This document shows, piece by piece, positions 1 through 8,536 of a stretch of DNA of 64,000 nt. The stretch spans positions 1,488,001 to 1,552,000 of the forward strand of contig NZ_CP042435.1 in the NCBI RefSeq assembly GCF_007971225.1, in the 5' to 3' direction. Position numbers and translations under genes: made by a program. Numbering within the stretch: position 1 is the stretch's first letter; each line of letters starts with the position of its first letter. Source of the stretch: Panacibacter ginsenosidivorans (GTDB lineage Bacteria; Bacteroidota; Bacteroidia; Chitinophagales; Chitinophagaceae). A model generated the notes under the pieces. That model saw nothing but the letters and a program-made list of their open reading frames with translations. It had not been told where the DNA came from and ran no database searches.

Positions 1-1755
1 CTGTTTTTAAAACTTGAAACCCGCATAGGTAACTGGTATCCTGAAACGCATGAAGGAGATCCTTTGCAGGTATGTGCATTTGCAGAAACAGGTAAAACTT
101 TACAATTGCCGGGTCCACTTATCCGTGTTCCGGAAGGCGCCATCATCAACGCTGAAATTCATAATTCCATTCCCGGCCCCCCTTTAGTGCTGCATGGTTT
201 TTATTCACGTCCCGGTAATGAAAAAGATAGTGTGAAAATTGCTTTTAATGAAACATATAAAGTACAGTTCAAAGCAGGCAAGGCCGGTACTTATATGTAT
301 TGGGCCAGTGATGGAAGTGTAAGAACACCCTTCAATAATTTACCCTTTCTAAATGACAGCCAGCTTTTTGGTGCATTCATAGTTGATGCACCTAATATAA
401 TTGCCGACCCGCAGGAAAGAATATTTATAATAGGTCTGTGGAATGATACGACAAAGACAGGAGAGTATACAAACGACCGTGAAGAACTTGCCATTAATGG
501 GCTTACCTGGCCTTTTACAGAGCGGCTTATTTATCCAAAAGATGTGCCTGTTCACTGGAGAGTAATAAATGCAAGTAACCAGGACCATCCTATGCACCTG
601 CACGGCTTTTTTTATACTGTGAACAGCCGTGGCAATGAAGAAGCAGATACTATTTACAAAGAACAGGATCGTTATCTTTCTGTAACAGAATTGTTGAAAC
701 CGCATCAAACTATTGCGTTTACATGGACACCAGACAGGGAAGGAAACTGGTTGTTTCATTGCCATACCCTTTTTCATTTAATGGCAGGCAGCTTCCTGAG
801 AAAGATGCCTGAGATGACGGATCAGGAAATGACCGATATAAACACACATGCTGCAAAAGGGATGGGAGGATTGATCATGGGTATTTCGATACTGCCGTCA
901 ATAAATGAAGTGAAGAAAGCGCCTGATGAAAAAATTGCTGAACGCGAATTGACAATGATCATCAAAGAAAAAAAGAACTACTACGATACATTAAATGGCT
1001 ATGGATTTGTATTGCGCGAAGGCAACGCTTCGACAGATACAAGTGGAAGTATTCCCGGTCCGTCCATTATCCTTGAACGTGACAAACCGGTAGCCATTAA
1101 GATCATTAATCATTTGCATGAACCAACCACTATACACTGGCACGGGCTTGAGATTGAGAGTTATTATGATGGCGTTTCCGGCTGGGGAAACAGGGGTAAA
1201 GAATTGGCACCAATGATCATGCCCGGCGATTCATTTGTGGTGCATATGACACCTCCCCGTGCCGGCACTTTTTATTATCATACACATATGCACAACTTCC
1301 AGGTGTTTGAAGGATTGTATGGGGCTTTCATTGTTACAGAACCGAATGAAAAATACAATAGCACAACAGATAAGGTTTTTCTTTTCAGCCAGGATATCAC
1401 TGCCGTATTTACGGAAGGCCATTTACTCTTAAATGGAAAATCACGCACAGATACGATGACATTGCATCCGGGGAAAAACTACCGCTTCAGGTTTATAAAT
1501 ACAACTGGCTACTTAACAGATCTAAACGTTTCCATTTTACTAAATGATGTTCCCGTTAATTGGCGTGCCTTTGCAAAAGACGGAGCCTATCTTCCAACTG
1601 ACCTGCAAATAATAAAACCTGCCAAAGACGAATGCATAACGGTAGGCCAAACAAGGGATTTTGAATTTGATCCGGAAAAGAAAGGTGATTATGTATTTGC
1701 AGTAAAAGACTTTACAGATTCTATCGTTTTAAGAAAGGTGTTGCGCGTACAATAA
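1..1755 (+). CDS. Multicopper oxidase, 5' end cut by the window edge
   Basis: The reading frame is open from base 1, so the N-terminus (probably with the signal peptide) lies outside the window; 584 codons remain. Copper-binding motifs are visible: HxHG in PMHLHGF near 590-606, a type-1 site HCHxxxHxxxG near 751-795, HWHG near 1135-1146, and HTHMH near 1279-1293. These are the trinuclear and type-1 copper ligands of multicopper oxidases (family knowledge), which oxidise substrates or metal ions and reduce O2 to water, usually outside the cytoplasm. The order is unusual: the HPMHLHG/HCH pair that normally closes the protein comes before the HWHG/HTHMH pair. A degenerate LHGF near 193-204 may be a vestigial first site. 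A paired intergenic repeat follows the stop. The family is certain; the substrate is unknown. Confidence 0.9.
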   Translation: MFLKLETRIGNWYPETHEGDPLQVCAFAETGKTLQLPGPLIRVPEGAIINAEIHNSIPGPPLVLHGFYSRPGNEKDSVKIAFNETYKVQFKAGKAGTYMYWASDGSVRTPFNNLPFLNDSQLFGAFIVDAPNIIADPQERIFIIGLWNDTTKTGEYTNDREELAINGLTWPFTERLIYPKDVPVHWRVINASNQDHPMHLHGFFYTVNSRGNEEADTIYKEQDRYLSVTELLKPHQTIAFTWTPDREGNWLFHCHTLFHLMAGSFLRKMPEMTDQEMTDINTHAAKGMGGLIMGISILPSINEVKKAPDEKIAERELTMIIKEKKNYYDTLNGYGFVLREGNASTDTSGSIPGPSIILERDKPVAIKIINHLHEPTTIHWHGLEIESYYDGVSGWGNRGKELAPMIMPGDSFVVHMTPPRAGTFYYHTHMHNFQVFEGLYGAFIVTEPNEKYNSTTDKVFLFSQDITAVFTEGHLLLNGKSRTDTMTLHPGKNYRFRFINTTGYLTDLNVSILLNDVPVNWRAFAKDGAYLPTDLQIIKPAKDECITVGQTRDFEFDPEKKGDYVFAVKDFTDSIVLRKVLRVQ

Positions 1756-1768
1756 ATGTATTTTGATG

Positions 1769-1980
1769 TTTTTGAGCCCTGCCTTTATGTTTTAATTAAG
1801 CATCGTTGCGTCGCACACTTGTACGCTTTATTTATTATGCATCATTATGCAGTGCAATAAAAATTTTTTTACTCCATGTTCCTGTTCTGAGTTTTAATTT
1901 AAGGTGCTATAAAATTCTTTTTGTACAAGAGTGCGACGCAACAGTCGATGCCATAAAATACAATAGCTGGCGCCCCAATT
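1769..1980. repeat. Paired intergenic repeat element 1 (GCG/GCG)
   Basis: Inverted 20-bp cores at 1805-1824 and 1923-1942 differ at one position and flank an AT-rich spacer of about 100 bp. The outer box GAGCCCTGCC (1774-1783) lies 20 bp after the multicopper oxidase stop; the right outer box is GCTGGCGCCCC. Confidence 0.85.
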
Positions 1981-2311
1981 AATTATAAACAATCTTCCTG
2001 AAATCTCCTTAATACCTGCAGGCTTTACTTTCTTAAGTGTTCATTTATTTTTTGCATAAACCCTGAAACCGAAAATTATTTTTTGCAATTATTGCCATAA
2101 ATGATTCTTCAATCATCTGCAAAGCAATATTCATTACGGAAAGAAACGTGCTCTTTCATTTTTCTTATTTAATCATTCAACATAAAAATTTACGGAACAG
2201 ATCAATTATGAGCCCGCCTGCAGGGGTAATAGTTTTATGCCATCAATACAGGCAAGCACACTGTTTACTGTGTTGAACTAAAAAAATTACATAACCTCCC
2301 AATCTTCACTT
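1981..2311. other. AT-rich leader with no recognisable gene
   Basis: About 330 bp between repeat element 1 and the next start. No open frame with coding character, tRNA or clear promoter was found. It presumably holds the promoter of the gene at 2312. Confidence 0.4.
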
Positions 2312-3832
2312 ATGAACCAGGATACTATCTTGCTGCATGCCATACCCGGCTTTATATTATTAGTAATACTGGAATTTATGTTCTTTGTGAAGGAGAATAG
2401 AGATCAATATAAAAAAGACTTTCCGGTAAGTTTGGGTATTGGTGCAGGCTTTATTATATCGGCTGCAGCAGGCAAGGGTGTAACGATGTACCTGTATAGT
2501 GTGGTTTACAGTTACAGGATATTTGATTTTGCAAATAATGTTTGGTGGGTTTGGATAATTTGTTTTTTTGCTGATGATCTTACTTACTACTGGTTTCACA
2601 GGTTAAGTCATAAAATAAGATTTTTCTGGGCATCTCATGCTGTACATCATTCATCAGAAACATTTTCCTTTTTAGCAAACCTTAGGGAAAGCTGGACAAG
2701 CAATATTACCGGTATCTTACTGTTTTGGATATGGCTGCCTTTTGTTGGCTTTGAACCGGGTCTTATTCTATTGATAAAGTCTGTTAGCATCATTTACCAG
2801 TTTTGCATACATACCGAGGTCATCAATAAATTACCAAAATGGGTTGAAGCTATTTTCAATACACCCTCTCACCATCGTGTACATCATGGCTGCAATATTG
2901 ATTACCTTGATAAAAATTATGGTGGCATATTTATCATATGGGACAGGTTATTTGGAACTTTTGTTGATGAAAGCAAAAAGCCTGTTTATGGCTTAACTAA
3001 AAAGATCAATTCGCGTAACCCCGTCAAAATTGCTTTTCACGAATGGTACAACATGTTTAATGACCTGCGCAAAGCAATATCTGTATCAGAAGCTTTTAAT
3101 TTTATTTTTAATGCTCCGGGCTGGAGCAAAGATGGCAGCAGCAAAACAACAAACCAGCTTAGAAAAAAAGAAACCACAGCTTCTGAAAAAGGGTATAAGA
3201 AAGCCAGGAATAATCATGCTGTTACAAGACAACCATTAATAAGTATTTTAAAGATCTTATTAATCACGCTTTTGATTGGCTGTAATTTCTCTGGAACGTC
3301 ACAGCAGTTAAAATTGCATTATGCAATTATGCAGGGTAGCAACAAGATCGGCTGGATGAATATTGAAAAGACGGACAGCAGTAATCTCTCGTCAATAAGG
3401 TCGGAATCGGAAACAAAAAAAAGAATGATCACCCTTTTTACATTCAATGAAAAACAGGAGTCAGTGTTTGAAAACGGGTTACTCATAAAATCTTACGTGT
3501 ACCGCAAAATAAATAACGAAATAAAATTTGACCAGCAAACTGCATACACAGGCAATCAATATATAATACGCAAAACAAAAAACGATGAACATATACCAAT
3601 AAGTGGAATTTACTATAACCAGCTGAGCCTGTATTTTTCTGAACCGGTAAATATTAAACAGGTCTATTCTGATTTTTTTCATGTTATGCTTACCATTGAA
3701 AAAAATAAAGACGGCATGTATAAATTAACATTGCCTGATGGCAATATAAATTATTACCTCTATACAAATGGAATATGCACCTATGTAAAAATTGTGAGAA
3801 GCCTTTTTACAATAGAGTTTAAACTTTCCTAA
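2312..3832 (+). CDS. Sterol desaturase/fatty acid hydroxylase-family protein fused to a DUF6134 domain
   Basis: 506 residues in two parts. Residues about 1-280 form a membrane-bound di-iron hydroxylase of the sterol desaturase/fatty-acid hydroxylase superfamily. Hydrophobic segments surround the histidine clusters HRLSH (96-100), HAVHH (109-113), H167 and HHRVHH (187-192), which bind the two irons in this family. After a basic, low-complexity linker (about 280-305) and a hydrophobic stretch ending LLIGC (about 310-322), residues 325-506 resemble DUF6134, a Bacteroidota beta-rich domain of unknown role normally found as a small secreted protein. The hydrophobic stretch could be the old signal or lipoprotein peptide of a once separate gene, now an internal membrane segment. 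The stop lies 1 bp from the end of the convergent hydrolase gene. The hydroxylase part is secure; the DUF6134 assignment is from memory of the family. Confidence 0.85.
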   Translation: MNQDTILLHAIPGFILLVILEFMFFVKENRDQYKKDFPVSLGIGAGFIISAAAGKGVTMYLYSVVYSYRIFDFANNVWWVWIICFFADDLTYYWFHRLSHKIRFFWASHAVHHSSETFSFLANLRESWTSNITGILLFWIWLPFVGFEPGLILLIKSVSIIYQFCIHTEVINKLPKWVEAIFNTPSHHRVHHGCNIDYLDKNYGGIFIIWDRLFGTFVDESKKPVYGLTKKINSRNPVKIAFHEWYNMFNDLRKAISVSEAFNFIFNAPGWSKDGSSKTTNQLRKKETTASEKGYKKARNNHAVTRQPLISILKILLITLLIGCNFSGTSQQLKLHYAIMQGSNKIGWMNIEKTDSSNLSSIRSESETKKRMITLFTFNEKQESVFENGLLIKSYVYRKINNEIKFDQQTAYTGNQYIIRKTKNDEHIPISGIYYNQLSLYFSEPVNIKQVYSDFFHVMLTIEKNKDGMYKLTLPDGNINYYLYTNGICTYVKIVRSLFTIEFKLS

Positions 3833-3833
3833 A

Positions 3834-4604
3834 TCACTTTTCCAAAAACTCCTGTACTAATGCAACAGTTATTTCAGGCATTTTGCTACCAGGCACTGCC
3901 GTACAAACATCACCTAAAAATGCACCATGCACGCCCGGCAAAATTATCAGCCCGGCATTGGGTATAAGTTTCGACATTTTTAAAGCATGTTCATTTAACA
4001 CAACATCTTTATCTGCATTCATAATTAAAGCCGGTGCTTTTATACTTTGCAGATCGCTGTCTTTCCAGTCTTTAAAAGCAACCATTCTTGCTGCATCTTT
4101 ATCATGCATATTGCGCAGTGCAGCGGTATCAGGATTTATTTTCAGGAACGCATCTTTCAATGGCTGTGGCATATTTTCAAGACTTGCATGTTGCATCATA
4201 TCAAAAAAACCTGGCATAAGGCCTTCCCGCAAATAAGCGGCTGAAGCCACAATAATTTTATCAACTACTTCAGGATGACGAATAGCAATCTGCAATGTTG
4301 TACTACCGCCGTTACTAAAGCCAAAGATGTATGCTCTTGAAATATTGAGTTGCTTCAATAATGCAGCAACGTCATCTGCATCCTGTTCAAAAGTTTCAGG
4401 CGCATCTCTGTCGCTTGTATGGCCGTGTGCCTGCAGTTCTACTGCTATCACTTTATAATGCTGTGCAAACAAAGGAAGTATTCTTCCAAAAGTTGTTTCA
4501 ATCGTCGAACCGCCGCCGTGTATAAGTACCAATGGCTTACCTTCCCCATGAATTTCGTAATACATTTTTATACCATTAACGCTGGCGTAATTTCCTGTTG
4601 TCAT
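3834..4604 (-). CDS. Alpha/beta hydrolase
   Basis: 256 residues with the alpha/beta-hydrolase fold signature. The oxyanion-hole segment LVLIHGGG is at 25-32, the nucleophile elbow GFSNGG at 95-100 (Ser97), a likely acid in NADKD (198-200), and the catalytic histidine in VHG (His226). There is no signal peptide, so it is probably cytoplasmic. The N-terminal YYEIHGEGKPLVLIHGGG pattern is common to small esterases and haloperoxidase-like hydrolases, and the substrate cannot be inferred. It converges on the desaturase-fusion gene with almost no intergenic space. Confidence 0.9.
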   Translation of the reverse strand: MTTGNYASVNGIKMYYEIHGEGKPLVLIHGGGSTIETTFGRILPLFAQHYKVIAVELQAHGHTSDRDAPETFEQDADDVAALLKQLNISRAYIFGFSNGGSTTLQIAIRHPEVVDKIIVASAAYLREGLMPGFFDMMQHASLENMPQPLKDAFLKINPDTAALRNMHDKDAARMVAFKDWKDSDLQSIKAPALIMNADKDVVLNEHALKMSKLIPNAGLIILPGVHGAFLGDVCTAVPGSKMPEITVALVQEFLEK

Positions 4605-4703
4605 GATAGGTTTTTTTGTTTGCTTATTTTTATTCGTAACAGCAGTTGCATGAGCTGAATTATATATATTGTCAGGGTAGCGCCAACCGGCAATAATATA
4701 ACC

Positions 4704-5321
4704 TTACTTTAATCCAAACTTCTCCAGCTTTTTACAGGTACTGTTATAATCTGTGTGCCGCAACCCATGAATGCCAAGACTCTGTGCCACCTGCACAAAC
4801 ATTGGTCGGTCTTCAAGATACAGCACTTCCTTTGCATTTACCTGCGCTGTATCCAATGCAATGCGAAAGATATCTGCATCGGGTTTTCTGAAACGAACAA
4901 AACTGGAAACAATAAAAAAATCTGCAAGCTCATGCAGCCTGAATTGTTTGATACGATATTCAGCAAGCTCCCTGCCCTCATTACTTACCACGGCTACTTT
5001 TAAATTATATTGCTTTTTTAAACGCTTTACCAGTTCGATCGTTTCAGGAAATGGTTTTGACTGATCGTACATAAAATCCTTGAATTTCTTACGCGTAAAA
5101 GATTGCTTTTTATAAAACACTACACGGTCAAGATATTCATCAAGCGATAACTTACCAACTTCTAGTGTGTCAAAACAAAGATGATGACGCTCTTCTGTTT
5201 CTTCAGGATCGAGTTTGAAAATGTCTATCGCTTTTCTGCGGCAGCCGCGATCCCAGCCGTTGGTAAGTAATACGCCGCCGATATCTGTAAAAATGGTATT
5301 GATAGAAATTTTTGCTTTCAT
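4704..5321 (-). CDS. HAD-superfamily phosphatase, YihX-like
   Basis: 205 residues starting at MKAKISINTIF; an upstream in-frame start would add 17 residues without homology, so the ATG at 5321 is preferred. HAD motifs are present: motif I is DIGGVL instead of DxDxT, motif II is VVSN, motif III is the lysine in RKPD, and motif IV is LEDRP. The DxGG form of motif I is typical of the YihX/epoxide-hydrolase-N-terminal-like branch, which dephosphorylates small sugar or nucleotide phosphates (family knowledge). Cytoplasmic. A paired repeat lies just upstream of its start, so its promoter must be very close or inside the repeat. Confidence 0.85.
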   Translation of the reverse strand: MKAKISINTIFTDIGGVLLTNGWDRGCRRKAIDIFKLDPEETEERHHLCFDTLEVGKLSLDEYLDRVVFYKKQSFTRKKFKDFMYDQSKPFPETIELVKRLKKQYNLKVAVVSNEGRELAEYRIKQFRLHELADFFIVSSFVRFRKPDADIFRIALDTAQVNAKEVLYLEDRPMFVQVAQSLGIHGLRHTDYNSTCKKLEKFGLK

Positions 5322-5383
5322 ATTTAAAAGTGTTGTGTATAAATTAACCAGGCAAAGTAAAGCTAAAAGCATTATAACAAATT

Positions 5384-5549
5384 ATTTGTACCGGGCACCT
5401 GTACTGTTATTAAGCTTCCGTTGCGTCGCACTCTTGTACGTTCGGATTTACTGTGGTCAGTGGACGGTTAACAGTTGACTGAAGCACAAACAGCACAAGA
5501 GTGCGACGCAACGATGTATAATACTTATTCAAAAGCCTGGCCCATAAAA
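5384..5549. repeat. Paired intergenic repeat element 2 (GCG/GCG)
   Basis: Cores at 5420-5439 and 5493-5512. The interior holds an imperfect palindrome centred on GTTAAC (5458-5481), a separate repeat word. The right outer box GCCTGGCCCATAAAA (5535-5549) ends exactly at the stop codon of the gene remnant on the minus strand. Confidence 0.85.
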
Positions 5550-5735
5550 TTATTCATAACCATTCTCAAAAATAATGGTTTGGCCTTTTTGCATTCTTAC
5601 TTCTAAAATACTATTATCAGTGAGTTTTATTTTTTTGGTTGTGCCAACGTATGCAGTGTACATAACAGCAGGCTGTACAAAGCTATTGTTAGCATCTTTA
5701 AAATTATTTATTTCTATTGATGCGGTAAACACGTA
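5550..5735 (-). pseudogene. Remnant of the C-terminus of a larger protein
   Basis: A 61-codon open stretch without an ATG: it begins right after a stop codon, and the only start would be GTG at 5732. The translation looks like real protein, with motifs such as KKIKLTDNSILEVRMQKGQ and a terminal FENGYE, resembling the C-terminal beta-sandwich of secreted glycoside hydrolases. I could not name the family. The upstream part appears lost, and repeat half-sites lie on both sides (5493-5512 and 5760-5779). A real small GTG-started gene is the alternative. Confidence 0.4.
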
Positions 5736-5759
5736 TTAATTGCTGAATAAAGTGATGAA

Positions 5760-5816
5760 GTACAGGTGTGCGGCGCAACGATGTATCATAGCAGTAATAA
5801 AGCTCAGTACACAATT
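5760..5816 (+). repeat. Single intergenic half-site (GCG type, centre changed to G)
   Basis: Core at 5760-5779 reads GTGCGGCGCAAC, the only copy with an altered central base. The outer box AGCTCAGTACACAATT runs into the stop codon of the GH9-deacetylase gene. Confidence 0.75.
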
Positions 5817-8295
5817 ATTTCAGCAGGTCATCTATTCTTTTAAATACATAACCTTTTAATTGCAGATAATCAATAATATCATTAAGCCTGTTGTACAATT
5901 TATCTTTTCTGCGTGGATCTGTGCCGGTATGTATCAATATAATAGCGCCGTTGAATGCATTAGCATCTTTATCCTGCTGATCTTTTAGCGATTGCAATAT
6001 CCATTCGCTGCTTTTATAAGTGTTGCCCATTTCAGGATAAGTATAGTCTGCGTTGGTGCGTATGCCGGATGTAAAATTGAAAAGTTTCAAACCAAGTTTA
6101 TTACTCCATGCTGCGATAGTATCATTCCACCATTCGTAAGGAGGAATAAAATACTGCGGATAGCTTACCATTATATTTTGATGCTGCATAGTGCTTAAAT
6201 TGTTTTGCATGTCTGCATTAAAACGATCATGCGACACAAGCAAGCTGTCTCTATTGTTCCAGTCATTGTATAAAAGATGTTCATCAGAATGAGGCCCCAT
6301 ATAATTGCGTTGCACATACAATTGCTGAATGGCCGGTTGAAATTTTTTATTGCGATAAAATCTTCCCGTAAAGAAAAATGAAGCTTTTAAATTTTTTTCC
6401 TGCAGCGTTTTTGTTATAACAGGCAAACCATCTCCAAATTCATCTGCGGTAAAAACCAATGCAATTTCTTTTTTAGTTGAATCACCTCGTACAATACCGC
6501 CATGCGAATAAGTAAAATGCTTTTCTTTAGTTGCCTGTGATTGTTGTGCAGCTAATAAATAAATTAATGAGGCCGTGCCATCCATCGTTGGTTCATTGGT
6601 GCTGTAATCGCCATAATCATCATGATAAACAGCAAGATCACTTTGATAAGCCGCATACTCATCTGCATTGAATAATTGTATGCCGATAAGATTTTTGTAA
6701 ATGCTTGTATAAACCGGGCCATCCACAAGGCCGCCATCGATAGGATAATTTTTGAGATGCGTAAATGCAGAATGCGGATCAGTCGGTGTGTCACCCCATG
6801 ATGGTAAACCGTATACCATACTGGTGCCCCAGGGATTGCAACCAAAGATCCAATCAAAGCAAGCCTGTTCCAATGGCATGTATGTATTGTCGCTTGTCAA
6901 TTGTCTGTACCAGTAACATTGAATGGCAAAACTTACGGTGAGATTATTGCTGCACCATATAAACGGAATAGCATGATAGAATGCATTTGATCTTGCTTTC
7001 TGCCACACCCGATCAATTCCTTCTTTGTAAAATTGAATAATCGTATCTCTTCTTTTATCTGTTAATTCTTTTGCAAGCTCATAATGCCCAACATTAATAA
7101 ACGGATACCATTGGTAATGTTTTGCTGTGTCTGCGCCAAGCCATGGTGTAATGGGATCTTTCAATGCATATTGATAAGCATTATCAAGCATGGAAGATTG
7201 ATCTTTTTTATTTGCTGCAATGGCTGATGCAAGTTCCATATCATCTGTCCAGTTATCTTCTGCATAGATATATGGAGAAAGCACAGAAGCTGTTTGTGCA
7301 ACACCAGGTTTAGCAAGTCCAAGCGCATAGGCTGTTATAGATTTATGATAAAGCTTGTCTGCATATGCTTTGTCGATATTAAAAAAAATGGCACTACCCA
7401 ATGCAAATGCGCTGCTGAATTTACCTGCTGTTGAGGCAACGCCTGTTGAGTTGTTCATAAATTTCCCTCTTACCTGTGGCTTGCCATTACAGAAATAAAC
7501 AGGTCGTTCCAAACCACGGCCATAAAAATTAGTATCTTCTTTTGGTATGCGCATACCACGATGATCACGGTCATCACCCAATTGATTAAATAACCAACCA
7601 TCTTTGGGATGCATTTTCAATAACCAGTCAAGCCCCCACTTTGCTTCATCCAGTACATCTGTTATATGATTTTTCCCATCAAGACCATTGGCTTCTTTTT
7701 CATCTTTGAAGACGGTTGGGAAATCACGATACGCTGCCAGTAAATGATAAGTTGCATTAGCAGATGTTGTGCTGTATTGCAGGTAATCACTCGCATCATG
7801 CCAGCCACCAATAACATTTATATGTGTACTATCCGGCACAGGCGCATACAAAGTATAACCATCATGCGCATGACAGGAATCTTTTAGAAAAGGATTGAAA
7901 CCACTGCGTTGCTGGCGCATATAACGCAAACAAAAATCAGCAGCGCCATCATACACAGATACATCAATAGTAAATGCAGGTGAAACAATATTATCAACAC
8001 GAACAATATAATTTCCGCTTTTACCGAATGAAGAAAAATCAAGACGATAAGTGTTGACAAAAGGTCCGTATTTTCCAAAGTCAGCGCCGATCCTTTTTGT
8101 AAACACCACCACATTATTGGCAGTATTTATCACAGCAAAATTTTCTGCTGCAATTTTTTCATTACTACCTAATACCGCAATCTTCAAACCATTGGGTGTA
8201 TATCCAAGCTGGTTAATTCTAATGCAGGCATTTGACTGTGCGGTAACAACTATTACGCAACAACAAAAAAAGAAAAGAAAGAAATTTTTTTTCAT
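5815..8295 (-). CDS. Secreted GH9 glycosidase fused to a polysaccharide deacetylase (CE4-like)
   Basis: 826 residues. A signal peptide (1-19, ending VTAQ) leads into an Ig-like cellulase N-terminal domain (about 22-112). A GH9 (alpha/alpha)6 catalytic domain follows (about 115-590), with the DAGDY-like motif HDASDY for the catalytic aspartates and the GDYSTNE segment carrying the acid glutamate. Residues about 605-826 form a polysaccharide-deacetylase (NodB-like) domain with FTADEFGDG in place of TFDDG, metal-site residues in GPHSDEH, and a late ILIHTG motif. GH9 enzymes cut beta-1,4-glucans or, in exo-acting members, chito-oligosaccharides; with a deacetylase attached, an N-acetylated glycan such as chitin or peptidoglycan is a reasonable but inferred substrate. 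No T9SS tail is present, so it is probably periplasmic. Confidence 0.88.
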   Translation of the reverse strand: MKKNFFLFFFCCCVIVVTAQSNACIRINQLGYTPNGLKIAVLGSNEKIAAENFAVINTANNVVVFTKRIGADFGKYGPFVNTYRLDFSSFGKSGNYIVRVDNIVSPAFTIDVSVYDGAADFCLRYMRQQRSGFNPFLKDSCHAHDGYTLYAPVPDSTHINVIGGWHDASDYLQYSTTSANATYHLLAAYRDFPTVFKDEKEANGLDGKNHITDVLDEAKWGLDWLLKMHPKDGWLFNQLGDDRDHRGMRIPKEDTNFYGRGLERPVYFCNGKPQVRGKFMNNSTGVASTAGKFSSAFALGSAIFFNIDKAYADKLYHKSITAYALGLAKPGVAQTASVLSPYIYAEDNWTDDMELASAIAANKKDQSSMLDNAYQYALKDPITPWLGADTAKHYQWYPFINVGHYELAKELTDKRRDTIIQFYKEGIDRVWQKARSNAFYHAIPFIWCSNNLTVSFAIQCYWYRQLTSDNTYMPLEQACFDWIFGCNPWGTSMVYGLPSWGDTPTDPHSAFTHLKNYPIDGGLVDGPVYTSIYKNLIGIQLFNADEYAAYQSDLAVYHDDYGDYSTNEPTMDGTASLIYLLAAQQSQATKEKHFTYSHGGIVRGDSTKKEIALVFTADEFGDGLPVITKTLQEKNLKASFFFTGRFYRNKKFQPAIQQLYVQRNYMGPHSDEHLLYNDWNNRDSLLVSHDRFNADMQNNLSTMQHQNIMVSYPQYFIPPYEWWNDTIAAWSNKLGLKLFNFTSGIRTNADYTYPEMGNTYKSSEWILQSLKDQQDKDANAFNGAIILIHTGTDPRRKDKLYNRLNDIIDYLQLKGYVFKRIDDLLK

Positions 8296-8453
8296 GTTCC
8301 CGGCATTTGTTTTTTATGGCATCGTTCCTTGCGTCGCACACTTGTGCATTACGATTTCTTTTAAGCAATGATAAATTCTGCTGAATAAAGATATAACAGT
8401 ACAAGTGAGTGACACAACGAAGATGAAAGTAGTGATACTGCCGGTGAAAAAAA
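8296..8453. repeat. Paired intergenic repeat element (GCG/GTG mixed)
   Basis: Left core about 8328-8346 (GCG type, with an extra CC) and right core 8399-8418 (GTGACAC type). The left outer box CCCGGCA (8299-8305) starts immediately upstream of the GH9 start codon, so the element occupies its leader. Confidence 0.8.
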
Positions 8454-8536
8454 TAAATACGCCTATAAAAATAAATGTTCAAAATAGTAAAGTGCCGTTT
8501 CGTTAGAAGCAGCACGTTACTTTGAGGATCATAATC

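Noticed and set aside
349-777. 142-codon antisense open frame inside the left-edge oxidase
   Set aside because: It lies opposite a gene with intact copper motifs and has no recognisable protein features.
3030-3239. Overlapping 69-codon frame within the desaturase fusion
   Set aside because: It coincides with the lysine-rich linker of the real frame and shows no independent coding character; it was considered as evidence of a frameshift at the fusion junction, but the main frame is continuous.
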